In this document: piece by piece, positions 1 through 5,911 of the stretch
Position numbering within the stretch: position 1 is the stretch's first letter
Layout of the letters: each line of letters begins with the position of its first letter
NCBI GenBank assembly: GCA_029065305.1
Contig: JAIEIQ010000109.1
Span: 1 to 7,157 of the forward strand
Length of the DNA: 7,157 bases
Direction of reading: 5' to 3'
Origin: Oscillospiraceae bacterium
Lineage (GTDB): Bacteria; Bacillota; Clostridia; Oscillospirales; Oscillospiraceae
The notes under the pieces: generated by a model
What the model was told of the DNA's origin: nothing
The model's input: the letters and a program-made list of their open reading frames with translations, nothing else
The model's database searches: none
Translations under genes and position numbers: made by a program

Positions 1-206
1 CGGTCCCCCGGACCGGCCTCCTCCGGCGAGGAGAGGACGGCCATCCCCCGGCGGGCCAGCGCCTCCACCACATGGCGGTTGTGGATGACCGGCCCCAGCA
101 TCCGGGCGGAGCCGGGGTGCTGTGCCGCCAGCTCCTCCGCCAGCTTCACCGCCCGAGCCACACCATAGCAGAACCCGGCGCTCTTTGCCAGCACTATTTT
201 TTCCAT
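1..206 (-). CDS. ispH: 4-hydroxy-3-methylbut-2-enyl diphosphate reductase (IspH/LytB), N-terminal part, cut by window edge
   Basis: IspH is the [4Fe-4S] enzyme that reduces HMBPP to IPP and DMAPP, the last step of the MEP isoprenoid pathway, in the cytoplasm. Only the first 68 codons are inside the window. They show the family's N-terminal signature SAGFCYGVARAV (residues 9-20) with Cys13 as the first cluster ligand, and LGPVIHNRHVV (37-47) with the conserved active-site His42. The ATG at 206-204 is preceded by GGAGG (218-214) with a 7-nt spacer, which fixes the start inside the end of plsC (13-bp overlap). It is the last visible gene of the rpiR–cmk–plsC–ispH unit. In many Clostridia ispH is fused to ribosomal protein S1 (rpsA); whether that holds here lies outside the window. 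Family assignment is secure despite truncation. Confidence 0.93.
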   Translation of the reverse strand, partial: MEKIVLAKSAGFCYGVARAVKLAEELAAQHPGSARMLGPVIHNRHVVEALARRGMAVLSSPEEAGPGD

Positions 207-796
207 CCGTCCACCTCCGCCAGGGCGTAGATCCGCTCCAGCAGCTCCTCCGCCACTTGGCGGTTCTCCTCCTGGGTGGGCCGGCGTCCGGCGATGACCG
301 GGGTGTAGGGCTCGCCGAACACCACTGTGGTCCGCCGCAGAAATTTCCGCTTCCCGCCGCAGTACACCGGGATGATGGGCACGCCGGCTCTGGTGGACAG
401 CAGCGTCACGCCGCCCTTGGCATCCGTCTCCCCCTGTTCGTCCACCCGGGTGCCCTCTGGGAACATCAGCAGCCGCTTCCCCTCCCGCAGGCTGTTCAGG
501 GAGAAGCGCATGGCGGTCAGATCGTTTCCGCCCCGCTTCACCGGGAAGGCCCCCAGCTTCCGAAACAGCCACCCCAGGGGCGGGATGCGGAAGAGCTGTT
601 CCTTCCCCATAAAGACCATTCCGCCGGTCCGGGGCATGGCGATAGCCACCAGGATCGGGTCCCAGCCGCTGGTGTGATTGGGGCAGATAAGGGCCCCGCC
701 CTCCGGCAGGTGCTCCAGCCCCACCGTCCGCATGGGGAAGAAGAGGCGGATAAAGGGGGACAGCAGGGCATGGGCAAACATATAAAACCGGTTCAT
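194..796 (-). CDS. plsC: 1-acyl-sn-glycerol-3-phosphate acyltransferase (PlsC/LPLAT family)
   Basis: This 200-aa membrane-associated enzyme should transfer an acyl chain to lysophosphatidic acid to make phosphatidic acid, the precursor of membrane phospholipids. Visible motifs are the catalytic HX4D block NHTSGWD (residues 40-46), GAFPVKR (82-88), FPEGTR (112-117, phosphate binding) and VPIIPV (139-144), in the standard order and spacing of LPLAT proteins. The N-terminus (about 1-22) is hydrophobic and suits interfacial membrane anchoring. A longer reading begins at 874, but its extra 26 residues are only cmk sequence in another frame. The ATG at 796 overlaps the cmk stop as ATGA, and AGGAGG lies 11 nt upstream (808-813). 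The 3' end overlaps ispH by 13 bp. Substrate (lysophosphatidic acid versus another lysolipid) is inferred from family and context. Confidence 0.9.
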   Translation of the reverse strand: MNRFYMFAHALLSPFIRLFFPMRTVGLEHLPEGGALICPNHTSGWDPILVAIAMPRTGGMVFMGKEQLFRIPPLGWLFRKLGAFPVKRGGNDLTAMRFSLNSLREGKRLLMFPEGTRVDEQGETDAKGGVTLLSTRAGVPIIPVYCGGKRKFLRRTTVVFGEPYTPVIAGRRPTQEENRQVAEELLERIYALAEVDGWKK

Positions 797-1473
797 GCCT
801 CCATATGCCTCCTGATGATCGCCAGAATCTGCTCCCGGCTCTGGCGGAAGGTGCAGCCGGTGGTGTCCAGGCACACCGCGTCCTCCGCCGGGCGCAGGGG
901 GGCGGCGGCGCGGTGGGTGTCGTTGTAGTCCCGCTCCTCCACCTCCCGGAGAATGTCCTCATAGGTTTTTTCCGTTCCCCGCTCCCGCAGCTCCTTCCAG
1001 CGGCGGCGGGCCCGGTCCTCGGGGGAGGCGGTGAGGAAGATCTTCACCTGGGCCTCCGGCAGGACTACGGTGCCGATGTCCCGGCCGTCCATGATGACGC
1101 TCCGCTCCCGGGCCAGGCTCCGCTGCATCTCCATCAGAAAAGCCCGGACCTCCGGAATGCCGGAGACAGCGGAGGTGAACATGGAGATCTCCGGCAGGCG
1201 GATGCGCTCGGTCACGTCCTCTCCGTTGAGGAACATCCGCTGGAGCCCACCGTCTCCATAGCGCAGGTCGATATGGATCTCCGGCAGGGCGGCGGTGACC
1301 GCTGCCTTGTCAGCGGGGTCGATGCCCCGGTCAAATATATACAGGCTCACCGTGCGGTAAATAGCCCCGGTGTCCACGTAGACGAAGCCCAGCTCCTGGG
1401 CGGCGCTTCTGGCGATGCTGCTCTTTCCCGCGCCGCTGGGGCCGTCGATGGCTACGGCGATATGCTTTCCCAT
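793..1473 (-). CDS. cmk: Cytidylate kinase (CMP/dCMP kinase)
   Basis: Cytidylate kinase phosphorylates CMP and dCMP with ATP in the cytoplasm, feeding CTP for RNA, DNA and phospholipid synthesis. The 226-aa length matches bacterial Cmk. Diagnostic motifs are the P-loop GPSGAGKS (residues 11-18), DTGAIYR (34-40, NMP binding), DGRDIGTVV (129-137) and the LID-region signature RDYNDTHRAAAPL followed by AEDA (181-199). The ATG at 1473 has AGGGA with a 7-nt spacer. The gene starts 38 bp after the flavoprotein stop, and its TGA overlaps the plsC ATG by 4 bp, so cmk and plsC are translationally coupled. I found no convincing sigma-A promoter in the 38-bp gap, so expression probably depends on the upstream rpiR promoter. 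Confidence 0.96.
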   Translation of the reverse strand: MGKHIAVAIDGPSGAGKSSIARSAAQELGFVYVDTGAIYRTVSLYIFDRGIDPADKAAVTAALPEIHIDLRYGDGGLQRMFLNGEDVTERIRLPEISMFTSAVSGIPEVRAFLMEMQRSLARERSVIMDGRDIGTVVLPEAQVKIFLTASPEDRARRRWKELRERGTEKTYEDILREVEERDYNDTHRAAAPLRPAEDAVCLDTTGCTFRQSREQILAIIRRHMEA

Positions 1474-1493
1474 GCTCCCATCCCTTCCCGTCT

Positions 1494-1507
1494 ATACAAT
1501 ATACAAT
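1494..1507. repeat. Tandem ATACAAT direct repeat in the cmk leader
   Basis: Two perfect adjacent copies of ATACAAT (1494-1500 and 1501-1507) sit in the 38-bp gap between the flavoprotein stop and the cmk ribosome binding site. Read on the coding strand they are ATTGTAT ATTGTAT, an AT-rich island in GC-rich DNA. Each copy resembles a half-site of the palindrome at 5814-5835. No -35 element is seen at a proper distance, so I do not call it a promoter. Confidence 0.5.
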
Positions 1508-1511
1508 ACGC

Positions 1512-2747
1512 TTACCACAGCGACTCCGCCGCCGCCGATCCCGCCAGATGGCCGGTGGACCAGGCGATCTGGAGGTTGAAGCCGCCGGTGTAGGCGTCCA
1601 CATCCAGCACCTCCCCGGCGAAGTAGAGGCAGGGGCACACCTTGGAGCCCATCGTCGAGGGGTCCACCTCCCCCACGGTTACGCCGCCGGAGGTGACGAT
1701 AGCCTCCTCCACCGGGCGGGGGCCGGTGATCTCCACCGGCAGGGCCTTTAGGAGAACGGCCAGCTGCCGCCGCTGCTCCCGGGTGATGTCGTGGACCTTC
1801 CGCCGGGGGTCGACGCCGCTCCGCTCGACCAGGGGGCCGATGAGCTTCTTGGGCAGCAGCTCGTCCAGGGCGTTGATCAGATCGCTGTTGGGGCGCTTGG
1901 CGAAGTCGGCCAGCAGGCGCTTATCCAGCTTCTGTTCGTCCAGCCCCGGCTTGAGGTCAATCTCCAGCCGGTACCGCCTCTCCCCGAACCGCCGCATGTG
2001 GGCGGAGGCGGAGAGGACCAGGGGGCCGCTGACGCCGAAGTGGGTGAAGAGCATCTCCCCCAGCTCCTCAAAGATCTTTTTGTCATTCTCATAGGCCCGC
2101 AGGGTCACGTTCCGCAGGCTGAGCCCCTGGAGGGCGGCGCACAGCGCCTCCGACCCGCACAGGGGAACCAGGGAGCCCCGGGGGGCCTGGACGGTGTGGC
2201 CCGCGGACTTCGCCAGACGGTAGCCGTCCCCGGTGCTGCCGGTGCGGGGGTAGCTGACGCCGCCGGTGGCGAGGATCACCCGGCCCGCCTCATACCGCTC
2301 CCGCTCCCCTTGGACGCCGGAGAGGACCTGATCCCGGAAGAGCAGGGCCTCCGCCCGGTCCCGGACGATGTCCACCCCCAGCTCCCGGAGGTATTTCTCC
2401 AGAGCCCCGCTGATGTCGAAGGCCCGGTCGGACACGGGAAATACCCGGTTTCCCCGCTCCGTTTTCAGCGGAACGCCCCGGACCTCAAAAAACGCCCGCA
2501 CATCGGCGCTGTCGAAGCGGGAAAAGGCGCTGTAGAGAAACCTCCCGTTGCGGGGCACGTTCCGCAGAAGCTCCTCCACCGGGCAGTCGTTTGTTACATT
2601 GCACCGGCCCTTGCCGGTGATATTCAGCTTCTTTCCCAGCCGCTCCATGGGCTCCAGAAGCAGGACCCGGGCTCCGCCCTCGGCAGCGGCAACAGAGGCC
2701 ATCATACCGGCGGGGCCGCCCCCCACCGTAATTACATCATACATCAT
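1512..2747 (-). CDS. HI0933/YhiN-family FAD-dependent oxidoreductase (TIGR00275, aminoacetone oxidase-like)
   Basis: This is a 411-aa flavoprotein. The N-terminal Rossmann motif VGGGPAG (residues 8-14) binds the ADP part of FAD. It is followed by GKKLNITGKGRCNVTND, the hallmark of the HI0933/YhiN family. Further family blocks are RGNRVFP, ILATGGVSYPRTGSTGDGY and the C-terminal GGFNLQIAWSTG. Length is normal for the family. A Streptococcus member is an aminoacetone oxidase, but most members, including this neighbourhood type upstream of cmk, have no proven substrate, so I give none. Start: a TTG at 2759 is in frame, but the ATG-ATG pair at 2747/2744 gives the usual MMYDVI start; there is no strong ribosome binding site. 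It overlaps the rpiR stop by 8-11 bp, which points to translational coupling. Confidence 0.9.
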   Translation of the reverse strand: MMYDVITVGGGPAGMMASVAAAEGGARVLLLEPMERLGKKLNITGKGRCNVTNDCPVEELLRNVPRNGRFLYSAFSRFDSADVRAFFEVRGVPLKTERGNRVFPVSDRAFDISGALEKYLRELGVDIVRDRAEALLFRDQVLSGVQGERERYEAGRVILATGGVSYPRTGSTGDGYRLAKSAGHTVQAPRGSLVPLCGSEALCAALQGLSLRNVTLRAYENDKKIFEELGEMLFTHFGVSGPLVLSASAHMRRFGERRYRLEIDLKPGLDEQKLDKRLLADFAKRPNSDLINALDELLPKKLIGPLVERSGVDPRRKVHDITREQRRQLAVLLKALPVEITGPRPVEEAIVTSGGVTVGEVDPSTMGSKVCPCLYFAGEVLDVDAYTGGFNLQIAWSTGHLAGSAAAESLW

Positions 2748-3603
2748 CACTGTACCCAAACACGCCGTATTCGTCCCAGATACTCTCCAGACGGTTAAAA
2801 ATCATGGCGATATCCGCGTTTTTCCGGTGGCCGGCCGCAACGATCAGGGCGTTGAGCAGGCTGAAGGGGGCCACCAGGGAGTCCACAAAGGAGATCATGT
2901 CACTGTGGGCCAGCAGGGCTGAGGAGGCCATGGGGTACAGCGGAGAAACGGGGCTGTCCGTAATGGCCACCACGTCCGCCCCCCGGTCCCGAGCGAACTG
3001 AACGCCCTTCACCGTGGACTGGGAGTACCGTGGAAAGCTGATGCCCAGCAGCAGGTCCCCCGGGCCGATGCGCAGGATGCTCTCCAGAATATCCCCGGCG
3101 CTGTTGCTGGTCACCAGGGTGACGTTCTCAAAAATAAGGTGGAGATAGAAGTGGAGGTAGCCCGCCAGAAAGGAGCTGGAGCGGACGCCCAGAATATAGA
3201 TATGCCGGGCGGCCAGCAGCTTATCCACCACCACACTGAAGGCGGCGCGGTCCACCTCGTCCACAGCCAGACGGATTTTGTCCATGTCCCGCTGGAGAAC
3301 GTTCGTGATCAGATCCGCGCTGAAGAGGGTGTCGTTGGAGGCCTGGATGCGCTGGATGGAGGTGAGCTTGCTGCGGACCATCTCCTGGAGGGCCTTCTGC
3401 ATGGCGGGGTAGCCGTCGTAGCCCAGCACGGCGGCGAAGCGCACCACTGTGGATTCGCTGACGCCCACCAGACAGCCCAGCCGGCTGGCGGTCATGAAGG
3501 CGGCTTTGTCGTAGTCGGACAGGATGTAGGCCGCGATCCGCTTCTGGCCCTTGGAGAAACCGGCCTGGTTCTCCTGTATGGTATGTAGCACATCCTTCGT
3601 CAT
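2737..3603 (-). CDS. MurR/RpiR-family transcriptional regulator (HTH_6 + SIS)
   Basis: This 288-aa protein has the two-domain layout of RpiR/MurR regulators. An N-terminal HTH (about residues 1-77) includes FMTASRLGCLVGVSESTVVR and the typical LGYDGYPAMQKAL tail. A C-terminal SIS sugar-phosphate-binding domain (about 120-262) contains IYILGVRSSS, DLLLGISFPRYSQ and VVAITDSPVSPL. Such proteins sense phosphosugars and usually control sugar or amino-sugar catabolism; the ligand here is unknown. Reading could begin at a TTG at 3621, but AGGAGG (3616-3611) with a 7-nt spacer selects the ATG at 3603. It is the first gene after a promoter at 3634-3662 and overlaps the flavoprotein gene. No sugar-metabolism gene is adjacent, which is unusual for the family. 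Confidence 0.92.
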   Translation of the reverse strand: MTKDVLHTIQENQAGFSKGQKRIAAYILSDYDKAAFMTASRLGCLVGVSESTVVRFAAVLGYDGYPAMQKALQEMVRSKLTSIQRIQASNDTLFSADLITNVLQRDMDKIRLAVDEVDRAAFSVVVDKLLAARHIYILGVRSSSFLAGYLHFYLHLIFENVTLVTSNSAGDILESILRIGPGDLLLGISFPRYSQSTVKGVQFARDRGADVVAITDSPVSPLYPMASSALLAHSDMISFVDSLVAPFSLLNALIVAAGHRKNADIAMIFNRLESIWDEYGVFGYSDDV

Positions 3604-3610
3604 CGTCCCG

Positions 3611-3616
3611 CCTCCT
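3611..3616 (-). promoter_or_regulatory. Ribosome binding site of the rpiR-type gene
   Basis: AGGAGG on the minus strand, 7 nt before the ATG at 3603. It lies inside the 5' extension beginning at TTG 3621, so it argues for the shorter start. Confidence 0.85.
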
Positions 3617-3633
3617 CGCAAACATACCTATGT

Positions 3634-3662
3634 ATCATACACAAAAAGGGTGAAAAGTACAA
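3634..3662 (-). promoter_or_regulatory. Sigma-A-type promoter of the rpiR–ispH operon with a dyad over the -10
   Basis: On the minus strand, TTGTAC (3662-3657) and TATGAT (3639-3634) are separated by exactly 17 bp. The -10 matches consensus at 5 of 6 bases; the -35 matches only 3 of 6, so an activator is possible. The expected start site is near 3627, leaving a leader of about 25 nt that holds the AGGAGG. The -10 lies within an 11-bp dyad, TGTAT-C-ATACA (3631-3641), a plausible operator for autoregulation. Confidence 0.65.
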
Positions 3663-3663
3663 G

Positions 3664-3693
3664 GGAAAACCGGAAAAATTTTTCCGGTTTTCC
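3664..3693. repeat. Perfect 30-bp palindrome with TTTTCCGG repeats next to the rpiR promoter
   Basis: The left arm GGAAAACCGGAAAAA (3664-3678) is exactly complementary to the right arm (3679-3693), with no central spacer. It begins 2 bp upstream of the rpiR -35. TTTTCCGG occurs in tandem at 3680-3695 and again at 3708-3715, with its complement at 3670-3677. It could be an operator or activator site for the rpiR promoter, or a backup terminator for the gntR operon (as RNA, a hairpin followed by UUUUCC). The lack of a loop and the cluster of repeated 8-mers favour a protein-binding site, but this is inference. Confidence 0.6.
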
Positions 3694-3727
3694 GGGCCGG
3701 CTCCCGATTTTCCGGATAGAAAGCGGA

Positions 3728-3755
3728 ACAGCCGGCGGTTTTTGCCGCCGGCTGT
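3728..3755 (-). terminator. Terminator-like hairpin after gntR
   Basis: The arms ACAGCCGGCGG (3728-3738) and its perfect complement (3745-3755) form an 11-bp GC-rich stem with a 6-nt loop, starting 3 nt beyond the gntR stop. In the direction of transcription the tail is only moderately U-rich (TTCCGCTTTCTAT), so termination may be partial and some read-through into the rpiR operon is possible. Confidence 0.65.
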
Positions 3756-3758
3756 CTC

Positions 3759-4424
3759 CTATGGCTGGATTCTCGCGGAGGCGCTCTCCTCCGCCCGGAG
3801 CATGTTCTCCCGGGCCCGCTCCACATGGGCCGCAGCCAGGCGCTCCGCCTGCCGGGCGTCGCGCTCCGCCAGGGCCCGGAAGATCTCCCGGTGCTCCCCG
3901 GTGGAGGTCCGGGCCCGCCCGCCGTCGGACACGGAGAGCCGCCGGTAGCGCATCAGCCGCTTGAGCAGGGCCGTCAGCTGCTTTTCAAACACCCTGCTGC
4001 CGCAGGCGGCGTAGATCGCCTTGTGGAACCGGCTGTCCAACTCCAGAATCTTGTCGGGCATCCCCCGGGACACGTAGAACTCCTGAAGGGTGACAATTTC
4101 GTCCAGGTCCAGCAGCTGCTTCTCCGTCATGTGCCCGCAGCACTTAACTGTAGCCAGCCCCTCCAGCCGCAGGCGGATTTCCAGGATATCCAGCAGATCC
4201 TGGTGGCTGGTGCCCACCACGACCACGCTCTTTCCCCGGCTCTCCACCAGATCGTCCTGCTCCAGGCGGCGCAGCGCCTCCCGCACCGGCGTCCGGCTCA
4301 CCTGGAGCCCCTCGGACAGCTTTGCCTCTGTGAGCACGTCCCCCCGCTGGTAGACGCCGCTGAGGATATCCAGCTCCACCCGCTCATAGACCATGTCCGC
4401 CAGGGACGTAGGCTTCCCCTCCAT
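3759..4424 (-). CDS. GntR-family regulator, FadR/FCD subfamily
   Basis: This 221-aa DNA-binding protein has a GntR winged HTH at residues 5-72, with the hallmark LSEGLQVSRTPVREALRRLEQDDLV at 36-60. A helical FCD effector domain covers about 75-212. The FCD metal site appears complete: Asp130 and His134 (in LDSRFHKAI), His178 (GEHREIF) and His200 (AAAHVERA). In this subfamily the metal usually helps bind a carboxylate ligand such as citrate or lactate. The gene starts 1 nt after the TGA of the condensing-enzyme gene and has no clear ribosome binding site of its own, so it is almost certainly co-transcribed and coupled. I infer that it represses the shared promoter through the palindrome at 5814-5835 and responds to a substrate or product of the enzyme. 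Confidence 0.93.
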   Translation of the reverse strand: MEGKPTSLADMVYERVELDILSGVYQRGDVLTEAKLSEGLQVSRTPVREALRRLEQDDLVESRGKSVVVVGTSHQDLLDILEIRLRLEGLATVKCCGHMTEKQLLDLDEIVTLQEFYVSRGMPDKILELDSRFHKAIYAACGSRVFEKQLTALLKRLMRYRRLSVSDGGRARTSTGEHREIFRALAERDARQAERLAAAHVERARENMLRAEESASARIQP

Positions 4425-4425
4425 C

Positions 4426-5799
4426 TCAGCGGACCAGCCGGCCTGGGGCCAGCTCCTCGATCTTCTCCTCCAGCTCGTGGCGGGACAGGGTGCTCTGCCG
4501 GCCGTTCTCGTACTCCGCGTCCACCCAGGCCTTCAGAGAGGCCACCAGCGGGTCGGTCTTGGTGAGGGCCGACTCCCCCTCCAGGTCGTAGTTCTCGTTG
4601 ATCCAGTAGGCGATGCCCGCCAGACCGGAGGTCTTGCCGATCATCACCGACGCGGGGCGCTTAAGCAGCTTCTTGGTGTCGAAAATGTTGTAGATCTCCT
4701 CGTCCTTCAGCAGGCCGTCGGCGTGGATGCCCGCCCGGGTGACGTTGAAGTTCCGGCCCACAAAGGGGGTGGAGTCGGGGATCTTATAGCCGATGGACCG
4801 GCGGAAGTAGGAGGCGATATCCGTGATGGCGGTGGTGTCCATGCCGTCCAGGGTGCCCCGGAGGCCGGCGTACTGGAACACCATGGACTCCAGGGGGATG
4901 TTCCCCGTCCGCTCGCCGATGCCCAGCAGGGTGCAGTTCACCGCGCTGGCCCCGTACATCCAGGCGTGGCCGGCGTTGGCGGTCGCCAGGCAGAAGTCGT
5001 TGTGGCCGTGCCACTCCAGGTACTCCGAGGGCACGTCGGCATAGTGGCGCAGGCCGTAGATGATCCCCGGCACGCTCCGGGGCAGGGTGGACCCGCCGTA
5101 GGGCACGCCGTAGCCCAGGGTGTCGCAGGCCCGGATCTTCACCGGAATCCCCGCCTCCCGGGACAGATCCTGGAGGGCGTTGACGAAGGGCACCACAAAG
5201 CCGTAGAAGTCCGCCCGGGTGATGTCCTCCAGGTGGCAGCGGGGGATGACGCCGGCGGAGAAGGCCTCCTTCACCGTAGCCAGATAGGTGTCCAGGGCCT
5301 GCCGCCGGGTCATGTGCAGCTTTTTAAAGATGTGGTAGTCCGAGCAGCTGACCAGGATCCCCGTCTCCGGAATGCCCATCTCGTGGACCAGCCTGAAATC
5401 CTCCGGCGTAGCCCGGATCCAGGAGGTGATTTCCGGATACCGCAGCCCCAGCTCCCGGCAGCGGTCCAGGGCCTCCCGGTCCTTTTTGCTGTAGATGAAG
5501 AACTCCGTCTGGCGGACAATGCCCTTGGGGCCGGAGAGCCGGCTGAGGAGCTTGTAGAGCTCCACAATCTGGTCTGCGGAGAAGGGCTCCATGGACTGCT
5601 GCCCGTCCCGGAAGGTGGTGTCGGTGATCCAGATCTCCTCCGGCATCCCCATGGGCACCCGGCGGTGGTTGAAGGGGATCTTGGGGGCCTCCTCGTAGTT
5701 GAAGGCGTCCCGGTACAGCACTGGCTCCGCCACGTCCTGCAGCTGATACTTATAGGACTTCTGCTCCAGCAGATGGGAAGAATTCGAGAGCTCCAGCAT
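4426..5799 (-). CDS. DRE-TIM metallolyase-superfamily acyl-CoA condensing enzyme (isopropylmalate/homocitrate synthase-like; candidate Re-citrate synthase)
   Basis: This 457-aa cytoplasmic enzyme should condense an acyl-CoA with a 2-oxoacid. A ~55-residue N-terminal extension precedes the TIM barrel, which opens with WITDTTFRDGQQS (57-69; Asp60 metal ligand, Arg64 catalytic) and carries the HxH metal motif WHGHNDFCLATANA (263-276; His264, His266) and LLGIGERTGN (291-300). The region after the barrel contains NFNVTRAGIHADGLLKDEE. The ~150-residue tail lacks a recognisable LeuA leucine-feedback domain. SGPKGIVRQTEFFIYS (89-104) and ERTGN recall the clostridial Re-citrate synthase branch rather than classical LeuA, but that is from memory, not alignment. 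A TTG at 5829 lies in frame, but GGGAGGT with a 7-nt spacer fixes the ATG at 5799. It is first in an operon with gntR. Confidence 0.87.
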   Translation of the reverse strand: MLELSNSSHLLEQKSYKYQLQDVAEPVLYRDAFNYEEAPKIPFNHRRVPMGMPEEIWITDTTFRDGQQSMEPFSADQIVELYKLLSRLSGPKGIVRQTEFFIYSKKDREALDRCRELGLRYPEITSWIRATPEDFRLVHEMGIPETGILVSCSDYHIFKKLHMTRRQALDTYLATVKEAFSAGVIPRCHLEDITRADFYGFVVPFVNALQDLSREAGIPVKIRACDTLGYGVPYGGSTLPRSVPGIIYGLRHYADVPSEYLEWHGHNDFCLATANAGHAWMYGASAVNCTLLGIGERTGNIPLESMVFQYAGLRGTLDGMDTTAITDIASYFRRSIGYKIPDSTPFVGRNFNVTRAGIHADGLLKDEEIYNIFDTKKLLKRPASVMIGKTSGLAGIAYWINENYDLEGESALTKTDPLVASLKAWVDAEYENGRQSTLSRHELEEKIEELAPGRLVR

Positions 5800-5806
5800 A
5801 GTTCTT

Positions 5807-5813
5807 ACCTCCC
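5807..5813 (-). promoter_or_regulatory. Ribosome binding site of the condensing-enzyme gene
   Basis: GGGAGGT on the minus strand, 7 nt before the ATG at 5799. It rules out the in-frame TTG at 5829, which would also lie upstream of the predicted transcription start. Confidence 0.88.
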
Positions 5814-5835
5814 GTATAATTGTATACAATTATAC
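5814..5835. promoter_or_regulatory. Perfect 22-bp palindromic operator, probably for the GntR regulator
   Basis: The half GTATAATTGTA (5814-5824) is followed directly by its exact complement (5825-5835); the centre reads TTGTATACAA, a core commonly seen in FadR-subfamily GntR operators. It covers the -10 element and the expected start site near 5822, so a bound dimer would block RNA polymerase. Position and co-operonic gntR make autoregulation the simplest reading. Binding itself is inferred. Confidence 0.82.
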
Positions 5836-5857
5836 AGATATACCCACACTGTGTCAA
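5829..5857 (-). promoter_or_regulatory. Consensus sigma-A promoter of the condensing enzyme–gntR operon
   Basis: On the minus strand TTGACA (5857-5852) and TATAAT (5834-5829) match consensus at all 12 positions, with a 17-bp spacer. A second TTGACA directly abuts upstream (5863-5858), giving TTGACATTGACA. An intrinsically strong promoter whose -10 is embedded in an operator fits control by repression. Confidence 0.88.
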
Positions 5858-5869
5858 TGTCAAAATAGC

Positions 5870-5900
5870 AAAAAAGCCCCGGGAGGTCCCGGCGCTTTTT
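5870..5900. terminator. Distal, bidirectional terminator hairpin after ireB
   Basis: A stem of AAAAAGC (5871-5877) with GCTTTTT (5894-5900) and CCGGGA (5879-5884) with TCCCGG (5887-5892), interrupted by one C/C mismatch. It is flanked by A runs on one side and T runs on the other, so it could act in either direction. For minus-strand ireB transcripts it is the second terminator and shields the adjacent promoter at 5829-5863 from read-through. Confidence 0.75.
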
Positions 5901-5911
5901 GGTGAATTCTT

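Noticed and set aside
797..874. 26-residue N-terminal extension of PlsC
   Set aside because: It overlaps cmk codons out of frame, has no PlsC similarity, and the ATG at 796 has AGGAGG and the typical ATGA overlap.
122..928. Long plus-strand open frame across the plsC/cmk region
   Set aside because: Its protein is proline- and histidine-rich low-complexity sequence that mirrors GC-rich codons of the real minus-strand genes. It has no recognisable family.
1488..1511. Internal promoter before cmk
   Set aside because: TATATT and TATAGA look like -10 elements, but nothing close to TTGACA lies 16-18 bp upstream.
1791..2798. 335-codon plus-strand open frame opposite the flavoprotein gene
   Set aside because: It is an antisense shadow caused by high GC3; no domain, and the opposite strand encodes a complete HI0933-family enzyme.
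3664..3715. CRISPR-like or mobile-element repeats
   Set aside because: The repeats are only 8 bp, unevenly spaced and without spacers or target duplications; a promoter-proximal regulatory site explains them better.
5800..5829. Longer N-terminus of the condensing enzyme from TTG 5829
   Set aside because: The TTG lies within the operator and upstream of the predicted transcription start, while GGGAGGT is correctly placed for ATG 5799.
4393..5868. 491-codon plus-strand open frame opposite the condensing enzyme
   Set aside because: It is longer than the true gene but has a biased valine/glycine/leucine-rich composition and no motifs. The minus-strand gene has promoter, ribosome binding site and full catalytic motifs.
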